Assembly (NCBI RefSeq): GCF_009649845.1
Contig: NZ_WJIE01000002.1
Coordinates: forward strand, 1-64,000
DNA: 64,000 nucleotides
From: Polyangium spumosum
GTDB lineage: Bacteria > Myxococcota_A > Polyangia > Polyangiales > Polyangiaceae
Direction: 5' to 3'
Each line of letters opens with the position of its first letter. The stretch's first letter is position 1. Below, piece after piece: positions 56,486-64,000 of this stretch. The notes under the pieces are model-generated. The model saw only the letters and a list, made by a program, of their open reading frames with translations, ran no database searches and was not told the origin of the DNA. The position numbers and the translations under genes are program-made.

Positions 56486-59400
56486 TCACCGCTTCGTCGC
56501 TGGCCCGCCGAACGCTTCGTCGAGCGAGCGCGCCGGCGGACGGCAATCCCGCGGCCCGAGCTCGACCCGCGCGATTCCCTCCACCGTGAACCGGTGCTCG
56601 ACCCCGCGCGCGTCCCAGACCATCACGCGCCGGATCGCCCCGAGATCCCCCCGCGCGACCAGCACCCGGTCGACCTCGATCCGCGCCCGCGCGCACCCCG
56701 CCCGTTGCTTGCGCGGCACCGCCGCGATCACCGCCATCCACGGCCGCGCCTCCTCCCCCGACACCACCACGTCGAACGCCCGCCCGAGCCCCTCCCCGAG
56801 CAGCGCCGTCAGCGCCACGTACGGCGTCTCCTCGATCGTCGACCGCGTGATCACGTACCCCCGCCGCACCAGCGAGGCCTCGCTCCCGTTCGCGATCAGG
56901 ACCTCCTCCGCCGGATCGTCCGCGAACACCCGCACCACCGGCTCGCCGTCCTCGCCCCGGAACGCGTCGACGAGCTCGGTCGCCTCCTGCCCGCCCTCGC
57001 TCGTCCGGCGCACGGCCGCGCGTAAGGCCAGCGTGCCCGCGTAGAGCGCCCCGAGCGCGCCGACGACATCGCCCACCGGCCCCGCGATCGGCGCCGGGAA
57101 GAGCACACGCGGCGGCGCCTCGGGCGCCTCGTCCCGCGCCCGCCCCGGCGCGAGGCTCGCCTTCGCCGTCCCGCCCTCGTCCTGCCGCTCGAGCAGCAGC
57201 AGCGGGCACGAGAGCCACGGGATCGGCGGCTCCACGCCGAGCGAGGTATCGGGTCGACAAACGGGCGCCGCGTGTGTGCGGATCGCCCGCGTGTTCGCCC
57301 GCTCGAGCGCGCTCTCCGCGGCCTCCGCGCCCACGACCGCGACGGGCTTGCGTGGCGCCGCGGCCGTGGCCCCGGCGAGCGCGCAGAGCCAGGCCAGCCC
57401 CGAGGGATCCAGCGCGCGCAGCGCCTCGCGTGTCTCGGCCGGGATCGACTCGATCCGCGACCCGATCTCCCGGACGAGCCCTCCGTCGTGGGGCTTCATG
57501 GCCGCCCGCACCGCGCTGAGGGCCCGCGCGAGCACCACCTCGCCGCCCCGCGTGTAGGCCTTCTCCAGCAGGCCCCGCGCCTCGTCCTCGTCGGCGCGGA
57601 TGAGCGCGAGGATCCCCGCGCAGCCGAGCAGGAACGGATCCGACCCATCATGCTCGGCGGCCTCGCGCAGGTTCCTCCGGGCGAGCTCGAACGACGCCTC
57701 GCCCGCCGTCACCCCGAACCCTTGCAGCATCGCCGCCACCCGCAGCAGCGCGAGCCCCGCGCGGCCCAGGATCCGCGGCCTCCGCGGGTCGTCCCAGCGC
57801 GCGCGTAACGACGCCTCCGCCAGCGCCGCGCGCGCCTCGTCCACGCGCCCTTCCCGCTCGAGCACACACGAGAGCGAATACGACACGCCCGACAGCAGCG
57901 CGATCAGCCCTGCCCCCGCGTCGAGCCGCAGCCACACCCGCCCGAGCCGCTCGCGCAAAGCAAAAAGCGCCTCGCTCGCGCGCCGCGCCTCCCCGCGTGT
58001 CGCCAGCGTGATCGCGTGCGAGCACTCCGCCGCGCAGAGCGCCGACAGCACCGGCAGGTGCAGGCTCCCCGCGAGACGCGCGCGCACCTCGGCCATCCGC
58101 GCCGCGGCCTCCTCGTGCCTGCCCGCGGCGTCGAGCACCGTCACCTCGTTACACGCCACCGCCGCCGCGATCTCGAAATGGGGCGACTCCTTCACCCCCG
58201 CGAGCCGCTCCCGCAACACGCCGAGCGCCGCGGCCGCCTGCGACGTGTGCCCCGCGAGCCCGAGCGTCGCCGCCGCGTTCGCGGCCCCGAGCACGATCGC
58301 CGCCGCCATCGACGCCGCGGCCGGCGTGTTCGCCCGGCGCGCGAGCTCCATCGCTGCTTCGAGCGCCCGCTCGTGGGCGCCGAGGCGCCCCGCCGAGAAG
58401 ATCGTCCCGCAGAGCGACGCCGCCTCCACGGCGCGAAACCCGATCCCCTCGCGGGCCTGGGCCGCGGCGCAGGCCATCGCGAAATGGTTCACCGCCGTAT
58501 CGTCCCAGCCGAGCTCCTGACAGCACACGCCGGCCGCGTGCGCCGCGTCGACGAGCACCGCCGCGAGCCACGGCGGCTCCTCGACGAGGCGCATCTCCTC
58601 GCCGAGCTCGAGCGCCATCCCGAGGTGCTTGCACGCCTCGGCCCATTGCTCCCGGCCCGCGTGGAATTTGCCCTGACGATACGACGCCAGCAGCACCGAC
58701 GTCAGGAACTCCCGATCCTCGAATCGACGCGGGAAGAACCGCCGGATCACCTCGCTGTACTCGGAGACGCTCGGCTCACCCGACTCGATCGACAGGTCCC
58801 CGAGCGCGACGAGCGCCCGCGCCACTTCCCGCGAGCCGCCCTCGTCGCGCACCTCGCCGCGCGTGATGTCGAGGTACACCTTCCGGGCCGCGCGAACATT
58901 CCCCTCCGCCCGCAGCGCCGCCGCGCGGACGAACGGATCCCCCTCGATGAACCGCACGCTCGGCGGCACCCGTGAAGGCGGCGGCGGCGGCGACGAACCT
59001 CGATCCTCCGCGAACAGCCGCGACGAAGGCGGCGACGAGTCCGGCCCGGATCGCCCCCGCCGCGCCTCGATCGCGGCCCAGAGATCCCGCGAGCTCGGCC
59101 GCGCCGCCTCACCCACGTCGAGCGGGCTCTGTCGCCGGAGACATTGCACGAAGCGCAGATAAGCGTGCGCGAGGCTCTTCGGATCCGCCGTCGACTCGAA
59201 CTCCGCCGCGATCGCCGCGCCCCGCGCGGCCCGCTCGTTCCAGGGGATCGTCGCGAGCCCCAGGTAGGGCCCGAGATCCCGGCCCATCACGTGCGTCGTC
59301 TCGTAGATCAGCCCCTCGAGCTGCTCCTTCGCCTCCTCCACGAACGCGCGCCCGCTCGCCCCCTCCTCCACCCGCACGAGCAGCGGGAAAATCGCGAGCG

Positions 59401-60040
59401 GCCGGCCCGCATCCACGATCCCCCGCCGCGCATGCGCGAACCTCCCAAGCTCGATCGCCTCCTCCAGCGACGCGTCATCCACGAGCAACACGAGCTTGTC
59501 CACGAGGTGAGCAGCGAGCAGCGCCGTCGCCTCCGTCCGGCCCGACGGCACGTTCACCAGCACCTCGTCGTACCGGGCCCGGAGCGCCTGCCCGAGCGGC
59601 GCGAGCAACCACGGGCACTCCTCGATCACCCGCCCCCGCGCCACCGCCGATCGCACCCCTTCCGCCGGCCAGTAATGCACCTCCGCCGGCGCTCCCCCGA
59701 GCTTCAGCGGCACCACCCGGATCCCCGCGCCCTCGAGCAACTGCGTCACGCCCGCGCGCACAGCCGCCTCGGGCGGCGTCTCCCGCGCCCGCCCGAGCGT
59801 CAGCGGCGAGACGGCGGCCCGCACCGCCTCAAAAAAACCAACAACCCCCGCACCCCTGCGGCCCTCACCCCGCCCCTGAAAATATCGCTCCAGCGCAGGC
59901 TCGTCGACGGCCAGGTCCACGACGAGCACACGCTTGCCTTTTTGCGCCAGGAGCGCGCCGACATTGGCCACGGCCATCGCGCGCCCGACACCTCCGCGCG
60001 CCGAAGCGAGCCCGACGATGATCCCCTGCCGCTCGCTCAC
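56486..60040 (-). CDS. ParA-like ATPase with aberrant P-loop fused to helical repeats
   Basis: This is a 1,184-residue protein. The first 300 residues are a MinD/ParA-like domain, but the deviant Walker A KGGxGKT reads SARGGVGRAMAV: both lysines (Arg15, Arg20) and the Thr (Ala21) are replaced. VLVVDLAVDEPALERYFQ and EVLVNVPSG follow. This matches the known KGGVGR-motif variant ATPase group, with an extra change. From about 380 to 900 it is TPR-like helical repeats. The last 180 residues, with FDVVVSGEEARPWMAVIAAV and a beta-rich end, are unrecognised. It stands alone, divergent from arfB, and ends against the peptidoglycan-binding gene. Confidence 0.8.
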   Translation of the reverse strand: MSERQGIIVGLASARGGVGRAMAVANVGALLAQKGKRVLVVDLAVDEPALERYFQGRGEGRRGAGVVGFFEAVRAAVSPLTLGRARETPPEAAVRAGVTQLLEGAGIRVVPLKLGGAPAEVHYWPAEGVRSAVARGRVIEECPWLLAPLGQALRARYDEVLVNVPSGRTEATALLAAHLVDKLVLLVDDASLEEAIELGRFAHARRGIVDAGRPLAIFPLLVRVEEGASGRAFVEEAKEQLEGLIYETTHVMGRDLGPYLGLATIPWNERAARGAAIAAEFESTADPKSLAHAYLRFVQCLRRQSPLDVGEAARPSSRDLWAAIEARRGRSGPDSSPPSSRLFAEDRGSSPPPPPSRVPPSVRFIEGDPFVRAAALRAEGNVRAARKVYLDITRGEVRDEGGSREVARALVALGDLSIESGEPSVSEYSEVIRRFFPRRFEDREFLTSVLLASYRQGKFHAGREQWAEACKHLGMALELGEEMRLVEEPPWLAAVLVDAAHAAGVCCQELGWDDTAVNHFAMACAAAQAREGIGFRAVEAASLCGTIFSAGRLGAHERALEAAMELARRANTPAAASMAAAIVLGAANAAATLGLAGHTSQAAAALGVLRERLAGVKESPHFEIAAAVACNEVTVLDAAGRHEEAAARMAEVRARLAGSLHLPVLSALCAAECSHAITLATRGEARRASEALFALRERLGRVWLRLDAGAGLIALLSGVSYSLSCVLEREGRVDEARAALAEASLRARWDDPRRPRILGRAGLALLRVAAMLQGFGVTAGEASFELARRNLREAAEHDGSDPFLLGCAGILALIRADEDEARGLLEKAYTRGGEVVLARALSAVRAAMKPHDGGLVREIGSRIESIPAETREALRALDPSGLAWLCALAGATAAAPRKPVAVVGAEAAESALERANTRAIRTHAAPVCRPDTSLGVEPPIPWLSCPLLLLERQDEGGTAKASLAPGRARDEAPEAPPRVLFPAPIAGPVGDVVGALGALYAGTLALRAAVRRTSEGGQEATELVDAFRGEDGEPVVRVFADDPAEEVLIANGSEASLVRRGYVITRSTIEETPYVALTALLGEGLGRAFDVVVSGEEARPWMAVIAAVPRKQRAGCARARIEVDRVLVARGDLGAIRRVMVWDARGVEHRFTVEGIARVELGPRDCRPPARSLDEAFGGPATKR

Positions 60041-60178
60041 GCCGCCCTCGTCTCGGAAAGAGGCGCGACTCTACCGGACGGCGGACACGCCTGGCAATAG
60101 ACGCCCGTCGCGGCTGTAGCTCGACGAACAGGCGGATTGGTGCTTTTCTGCGCGCCGCCGAGGACGAGGAGACTGCTC

Positions 60179-60634
60179 GTGGACCCGAAAGAGAGCCGCG
60201 CGACACCGGAAGGCGCCATCGTCGTGAACGACCGTGTTCACGTCCCTGCGCAGGCCCTCACCGTGACGACGGCGCGCGCCTCCGGCCCGGGCGGTCAGAA
60301 CGTGAACAAGGTGGAGTCCAAGGTGGATGTCCGCGTGGATCTCGGCGCGATCGTCGGCCTCGACGAGGGCGCGCGGGCGCGGCTCGTCGCGGCGGCGCGG
60401 ACGCGGCTCGACGCCGAGGGAAAACTCCGGGTCACGAGCCAAAGGACGCGGGATCAGGCGAAGAACCTCTCGGACGCGCGCGCCAAGATCCGCGAGCTCG
60501 TCGCGGCGGCGCTCATCGCGCCGAGGCCACGCAAGCCCACGCGCCCGAGCCGCGGCTCCGTCGAGCGTCGCCTCGACGAGAAGAAACGCGCCGGTGAGCG
60601 GAAGCGGTCTCGGGCGGGGCGGGGCGAGGAGTAG
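60179..60634 (+). CDS. arfB: Alternative ribosome-rescue peptidyl-tRNA hydrolase ArfB
   Basis: ArfB (YaeJ) frees ribosomes stalled on non-stop mRNA by hydrolysing peptidyl-tRNA. The 151-residue protein has the GGQ motif at 38-40 in ARASGPGGQNVNKVESKVDV, placed as in the family, then LRVTSQRTRDQAKNLSDARA. The basic C-terminal tail (RRLDEKKRAGERKRSRAGRG) is what enters the empty mRNA channel. GTG 60179 was chosen because GAGGAG lies 9 bp before it; GTG 60140 and TTG 60137 are alternatives. It converges on an NTF2-like lipoprotein gene with a 4-bp gap. Confidence 0.92.
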   Translation: MDPKESRATPEGAIVVNDRVHVPAQALTVTTARASGPGGQNVNKVESKVDVRVDLGAIVGLDEGARARLVAAARTRLDAEGKLRVTSQRTRDQAKNLSDARAKIRELVAAALIAPRPRKPTRPSRGSVERRLDEKKRAGERKRSRAGRGEE

Positions 60635-60638
60635 GCGA

Positions 60639-61193
60639 TCACGGATTCTGCGGCGCCTCCCCCTCCTCGTGCCCCCCGTCGATCGGCACCGACAGGTGCT
60701 CGTGCACGATGAGCCATTGCCCCTCGCGCCATGCCCATACCACGGTCCAGCGTGCGTTGAACGACTCTGTCATGCCGTCCTGGAAGGTGATTTCCATCTG
60801 GACGATGCTCGCGCCGATGGCTTTGTCGCCGAGGACGTCGATTTTTGCGTCTTCCTTTACCTTGCCTTTGAAGCTCGTGAACTGCGCGAGCATCTCCTTC
60901 ACACCTGTCGAATAGGCGTCCCAGCCTCGGAACTGGAGGGGCGCGAAATCGAAGAAGACGAGGTCTGGCTCCTTCGCGTAAAATGGGGCGGCTTGCTCTG
61001 GATCGAGGGTGCTCCAGGCGTCCCAGGTGCGCTGCATGAGCTCCTTGTCGGGCAGGATTGACGGGGCGCTCGGCTCGACCTCCGTGGTCGTCGGGGCTTT
61101 TTTGCAGCCGATCGGCGCCGCGAGTAGCCCGGATATCGAGAGTGCGGCCACGAGGGAGAGTCCGGCGAGGAGAGAAGAGCGAACCTTTTTCAT
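60639..61193 (-). CDS. NTF2-like (DUF4440/SnoaL-type) lipoprotein
   Basis: This 184-residue lipoprotein has a signal (SLLAGLSLVAALSISGLLAA) with lipobox PIGCKK, then a short acidic spacer. From residue 45 it is an NTF2-like fold: helix LMQRTWDAWSTLDPEQAAPF, YAKEPDLVFFDFAPLQFRGW, and strands QMEITFQDG, ESFNARWTVVWAWREGQWLI, VHEHLSVP. That order is typical of SnoaL/DUF4440 proteins, which either bind a small ligand or act as isomerases. No catalytic residue is assignable. AGGAGG lies 9 bp before ATG 61193. It diverges from the STAS gene. Confidence 0.85.
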   Translation of the reverse strand: MKKVRSSLLAGLSLVAALSISGLLAAPIGCKKAPTTTEVEPSAPSILPDKELMQRTWDAWSTLDPEQAAPFYAKEPDLVFFDFAPLQFRGWDAYSTGVKEMLAQFTSFKGKVKEDAKIDVLGDKAIGASIVQMEITFQDGMTESFNARWTVVWAWREGQWLIVHEHLSVPIDGGHEEGEAPQNP

Positions 61194-61357
61194 GCGCGTC
61201 GCCTCCTGAATCGCCGCGAGCCGATGCACGGGGCGGGCCGCCGGGCGCGGCGGAGCGGCTCGAAACCCGGGAGAACGCCGAAACTCCGGCGGGTGGATAC
61301 GCGGCCCTTTCCCTTTGGTCCCGCGCTCGTGCAACATGGCGCACGGGAGCGAGGGAC

Positions 61358-62179
61358 ATGCAGCGCGTGGTCGAAGCCTTTTGGGAGCGCCTCGAGGACA
61401 ACGTGACCGAGTCGTGCACGCGCGTGCAGGCGGCCGACATCCCCTTTTATCGGGGCCTGCCCGCGGACGTGCGTCGGGGCGCCTTCAAGCGCGCGTTCGA
61501 GGCGATGGGGGACGACCTCGCGGCGGGCACCACGGAGGCGTTCCCGGCGCTGCTCCGGGCCCTCGGCGCGCAGCGCTCGGACCAGGGTGTCACCATCATG
61601 GACATCCTCCGGGGCATGTTGCTCGGCTTCGAGATCGTGACCGACGACTTCGCGCGGGTCTTCGCTGACGACCTCGAGGCGCGCTTGTATTGGGAGCGGG
61701 TCCGGGCGCGGGTGAGTTACCTCGGCGCGGCTGCGCTCGCCGACGCGTATATGACCGCGCGCGAGAGGCTCGTGCGGGCGCAGGCCGAGGAGATCCTCGC
61801 GCTCTCGGCGCGGGTCCTGCCGCTTTATCCGGGCATCCTCGTGCTCCCGCTCGTGGGCGCGCTCGACGCCACGCGCGCGGGGCACCTCGTGCCGCTCTTG
61901 CTCCGGGCCGTCGTGGAGAACCAGGCGCGCGTCGTGCTTATCGACGTGACGGGTTTGCCCGCGGTCGTCGCGGAGACGGCCGAGCATTTGACGGGCGCGG
62001 CGCGGGGCGTCGTTTTGCTCGGGGCGACGGCGATCCTCGTCGGCGTACAGCCACACATGGCGCGCACGATGGTCGAGGCCGGGGTCGATCTCGGCGGGAT
62101 CACGACACGCGGCGACCTGGCGAGTGGGCTCCGGGACGCGCTCGACCGGCTCGGGATGACGATCGCGCCGAAGCGCTGA
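61358..62179 (+). CDS. RsbR-like STAS-domain protein
   Basis: This 273-residue protein has a helical N-terminal domain (to about residue 140) and a C-terminal STAS domain from about residue 155 (GILVLPLVGALDATRAGHLV, RVVLIDVTGLPAVVAETAEH, GATAILVGVQPHMARTMVEA, GVDLGGITTRGDLASGLRDA). This is the architecture of RsbR stressosome proteins, whose N-terminal domain is a globin-like sensor. Of the two RsbR phospho-threonines, the one in the motif before the last helix has a counterpart in RTMVEAGVDL; the first is unclear. No RsbS or RsbT gene is nearby. It diverges from the NTF2-like gene. Confidence 0.88.
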   Translation: MQRVVEAFWERLEDNVTESCTRVQAADIPFYRGLPADVRRGAFKRAFEAMGDDLAAGTTEAFPALLRALGAQRSDQGVTIMDILRGMLLGFEIVTDDFARVFADDLEARLYWERVRARVSYLGAAALADAYMTARERLVRAQAEEILALSARVLPLYPGILVLPLVGALDATRAGHLVPLLLRAVVENQARVVLIDVTGLPAVVAETAEHLTGAARGVVLLGATAILVGVQPHMARTMVEAGVDLGGITTRGDLASGLRDALDRLGMTIAPKR

Positions 62180-62249
62180 TCAGCGCCCGAAACCACCGCC
62201 GCGAGGTCCTCTGCCCGGCGCGAGCTGCCTCGAACCGCTTCGAACAGGT

Positions 62250-62297
62250 CCCCGGACCCCGCCCGGGTGGATGAAACCACCTCTGCGGGGTCCCGGG
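62250..62297. repeat. Composite long hairpin downstream of the STAS gene
   Basis: Outer arms at 62250-62262 and 62285-62297 match with one mismatch, and an inner stem GGTGG/CCACC (62266-62270, 62277-62281) fills the loop. It lies 71 bp after the STAS stop in a 225-bp convergent gap. No T-run follows. Confidence 0.5.
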
Positions 62298-62404
62298 AGG
62301 CGCCTGAAACCTGTTTAGCTCACAATTTGCCGGGTTCCGGGAGGAGTCTGGGGTGGTTCGAAGGGGTTTTGGGGGGTCCTTCGACCTTTCGGAGGTGGTT
62401 TTGA

Positions 62405-63172
62405 TCAGCCGGGGGTGGTGATTTCGGGCGTCGCGGGGGGTTGCGGGCTGCTGCCGCGCCGGGCGGCGGCTTCGCGGTATGCGTCGAGGGGGCGGAGGGC
62501 GGATCGAGCGGCGCTGATGCTGGAGGGGTCGTCCTCGTCGACGGAGGCGCAGACCTTGGTGGCGTAATCGACGATGGCGCGGCCCATGGCGCGGACGTGG
62601 TCGTTGAGGTTCACGCCCTCGGCCTGCTCGCGGAGGAGGATGCCCTGGACCATGCCGCCATATTGCTCATGCTGGGCGCGGATGTTGTCGAGATAGATTT
62701 TCCCGGCGATCCGATCGATGTCCTTTTCGAGCCCCTCCTCGTCGATGCGCTTGAGGATGGTATCGGCGGTGGACCATTGCACCGGATAGGTCTCCTTGAG
62801 GAAGGAGAGGCCCTCGGGGCCAAAAAGAATGGTGACGAGCTCGGCGGCGCGTTTGGCGTCGGGATACGTGGCGCCTGGCAGCTCGGCGGCGCCGAGGAGG
62901 CGCAGGCGAAGCGCGCTCCAGGAGGAATCCCCCGCCTGATCGACGAGTCGCGCGGTGTCGTCGGAGACCTTGCCGAGGGCCTTCTGCCGGAGCGCGAGCG
63001 CCGATTGTGCCTTGTCGGCGGCGACGTTGACCTTTGCGGCGGCCTTCTGGATGGCCGGCGAGAAGCTCTGGACGCAGGCCGCGAAGAGGGCGCGGGAGAG
63101 GGTAATGCCGGCCTCGGCGCTCATGACGGGGGCGCGGACGTAGAGGGTGGGATCGGGAGGGGCGTGAGACAT
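62405..63172 (-). CDS. Hypothetical helical protein
   Basis: I do not recognise this 255-residue protein. It has no signal peptide or membrane helix. Most of it is predicted helix by eye (SRALFAACVQSFSPAIQKAA, ALRLRLLGAAELPGATYPDA, VNLNDHVRAMGRAIVDYATK), with Ala-rich amphipathic segments and an ordered middle (AELVTILFGPEGLSFLKETY). The last 20 residues are Pro/Ser/Thr-rich. The start at 63172 is the first ATG. It may be cytoplasmic and oligomeric. The gene is followed by the repeat-rich gap near the STAS gene. Confidence 0.65.
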   Translation of the reverse strand: MSHAPPDPTLYVRAPVMSAEAGITLSRALFAACVQSFSPAIQKAAAKVNVAADKAQSALALRQKALGKVSDDTARLVDQAGDSSWSALRLRLLGAAELPGATYPDAKRAAELVTILFGPEGLSFLKETYPVQWSTADTILKRIDEEGLEKDIDRIAGKIYLDNIRAQHEQYGGMVQGILLREQAEGVNLNDHVRAMGRAIVDYATKVCASVDEDDPSSISAARSALRPLDAYREAAARRGSSPQPPATPEITTPG

Positions 63173-63275
63173 GGTGGGGGAGGGTACGGGAAGCGGGGGC
63201 GGGAGGGGAAGGGGGGTTGTGGGGGGGCGGGTCAGGAACGCAGGCGAGCGGCGCCGCCCCTCCTTGCCGCTTCGC

Positions 63276-63992
63276 TCAGCGCATGGCGTGATGCTCGAAG
63301 ACGTTCGAGATGTCGTCCGGGTCCGGCGCGATGTTCTTCACGTCCCCCGTGGTGATGTCGATCGTGACATAACCGAGGTTGGTGAATACGTAGTACTCGT
63401 TCTTCCCCGGGTCGATGCCTCCGCGAGCGTTGTGCGACGTGACGGTCGGGATGGCCTTGATCGGGGTATAGGCGCCCGTCTGCATGTCCAGCGTCCCGAA
63501 CGCGAATTCGAGGGTGTCGGGGTTGCGGAGGAGGCCATATATCGTGCCTGTGATCGGGTGGAGCTCGTGGGCCGACACGTCGTCCACGTCCGGCGCGACG
63601 TGGGTGATGAGGCCCGTGCTCACGTCGATCGTCAGCCAGCCGAGGTTCGTCCTCAAATAGAAGCTCTTGCCGGTCGGATCGATCCCGGGCGCGTCCGAGA
63701 GGAGCTGCACGCCGGGGAGCGTGTTGATGCTGGAAAAGACCCCGGTCGCAGGATCGAGGGTGCCGAAATGCTCCTCGGAGGCCGCGGCGTCCCACCGCAC
63801 GCCATAAAGGACCCCTGTGATGGGGTGGGCACGCACCGTGTAGCTCTCCCACGCGGGGGAGACATCAACGACGCCGCCGGTTTTCACGTCAATCGCGAGC
63901 TGGCCGACGTTCGTCTGGACGTAGAATCGACCGTTCACGGAGTCGAGCACCATCGGGTCACCGACGGACAGGACACCGGGGAGGATGCTCAT
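63276..63992 (-). CDS. Hypothetical protein with three internal repeats, possibly truncated at the window edge
   Basis: At least 238 residues. Three copies of a repeat of about 65-75 residues follow one another, each with a pattern like GRFYVQTNVGQLAIDVKTG, then AHPITGVLYGV, then HFGTLDPATG. The recurrent line is TNLGWLTIDVSTGLI or TNLGYVTIDITTGDV. The blades resemble beta-propeller or YVTN-type repeats. The ATG at 63992 is only 8 bp from the end of the window and the frame is open beyond it, so the real start may lie outside and more repeats may be missing. The protein ends in ISNVFEHHAMR. Confidence 0.7.
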   Translation of the reverse strand: MSILPGVLSVGDPMVLDSVNGRFYVQTNVGQLAIDVKTGGVVDVSPAWESYTVRAHPITGVLYGVRWDAAASEEHFGTLDPATGVFSSINTLPGVQLLSDAPGIDPTGKSFYLRTNLGWLTIDVSTGLITHVAPDVDDVSAHELHPITGTIYGLLRNPDTLEFAFGTLDMQTGAYTPIKAIPTVTSHNARGGIDPGKNEYYVFTNLGYVTIDITTGDVKNIAPDPDDISNVFEHHAMR

Positions 63993-64000
63993 CGGCTGAA

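Overview
This is about 64 kb of very GC-rich bacterial chromosome. It is packed with long ORFs, many GTG/TTG starts and 1-4 bp gene overlaps. The gene content points to a myxobacterium, most likely of the Polyangium/Sorangium group (Polyangiales): a 1,368-residue Ser/Thr kinase-cyclase-ATPase-TPR protein, many lipoproteins with Gly/Ser- or Pro-rich linkers, a beta-helix protein with a MYXO-CTERM-type sorting tail, a cysteine-rich tandem-repeat lipoprotein, an FHA-GGDEF protein and a STAS (RsbR-like) protein. This placement is inferred from gene content alone. I see no phage, insertion sequence, CRISPR array or rRNA. There is one tRNA, tRNA-Pro(GGG). All gene starts were chosen by eye from start codons, Shine-Dalgarno sequences, overlaps and signal peptides.

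Left part (1-15.7 kb). A cluster of palindromes at the left edge is followed by a methyltransferase/NlpC-P60-like pair (-). A + strand run then holds Nif3-like protein, an S41 peptidase lipoprotein, an unknown lipoprotein, a Suv3-like helicase and a beta-helix lipoprotein with repeated IIVQ motifs. Convergent to these (-) are the giant kinase, a YdcF/SanA-like membrane protein and a globin.

15.8-31.5 kb. A tightly overlapping MarR-BKACE-enoyl-CoA hydratase-acyl-CoA carboxyltransferase operon (-) looks like an acyl-CoA/beta-keto acid catabolic unit under local control. Next come aat (N-end rule), an SRPBCC protein, and a TPR lipoprotein-SpoVR-DUF444 operon that lacks the usual PrkA kinase. A knottin-pattern repeat lipoprotein and a barrel-like protein are on +. 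A minus-strand run of glnE, NfeD-like protein and two flotillin-like SPFH proteins follows.

31.5-47.6 kb. After a metallophosphoesterase and an FHA-GGDEF diguanylate cyclase (+), a long minus-strand run carries fni, a GAF protein, a CheY-like receiver, trpF, a beta-helix surface protein, an M13 peptidase lipoprotein, trpB and trpA. Tryptophan genes are therefore interleaved with signalling and secreted proteins. A conserved unknown gene is coupled to argH on +.

47.6-54.4 kb. A peroxide-stress type cluster reads leftward: PerR/Fur regulator with a candidate operator, rubrerythrin, a GlpC-like Fe-S protein, DUF3501, a hotdog thioesterase, a PLD-family protein and rpiA, whose end overlaps the end of argH. 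Divergently lie rpsU, a glycosyltransferase and tRNA-Pro with a strong terminator.

54.4-64 kb. Small lipoproteins, free methionine-R-sulfoxide reductase, a peptidoglycan-binding/CHAP-like protein, a 1,184-residue ParA-like ATPase with an aberrant P-loop fused to helical repeats, arfB, an NTF2-like lipoprotein, a STAS protein, a helical unknown and a repeat protein that reaches the window edge.
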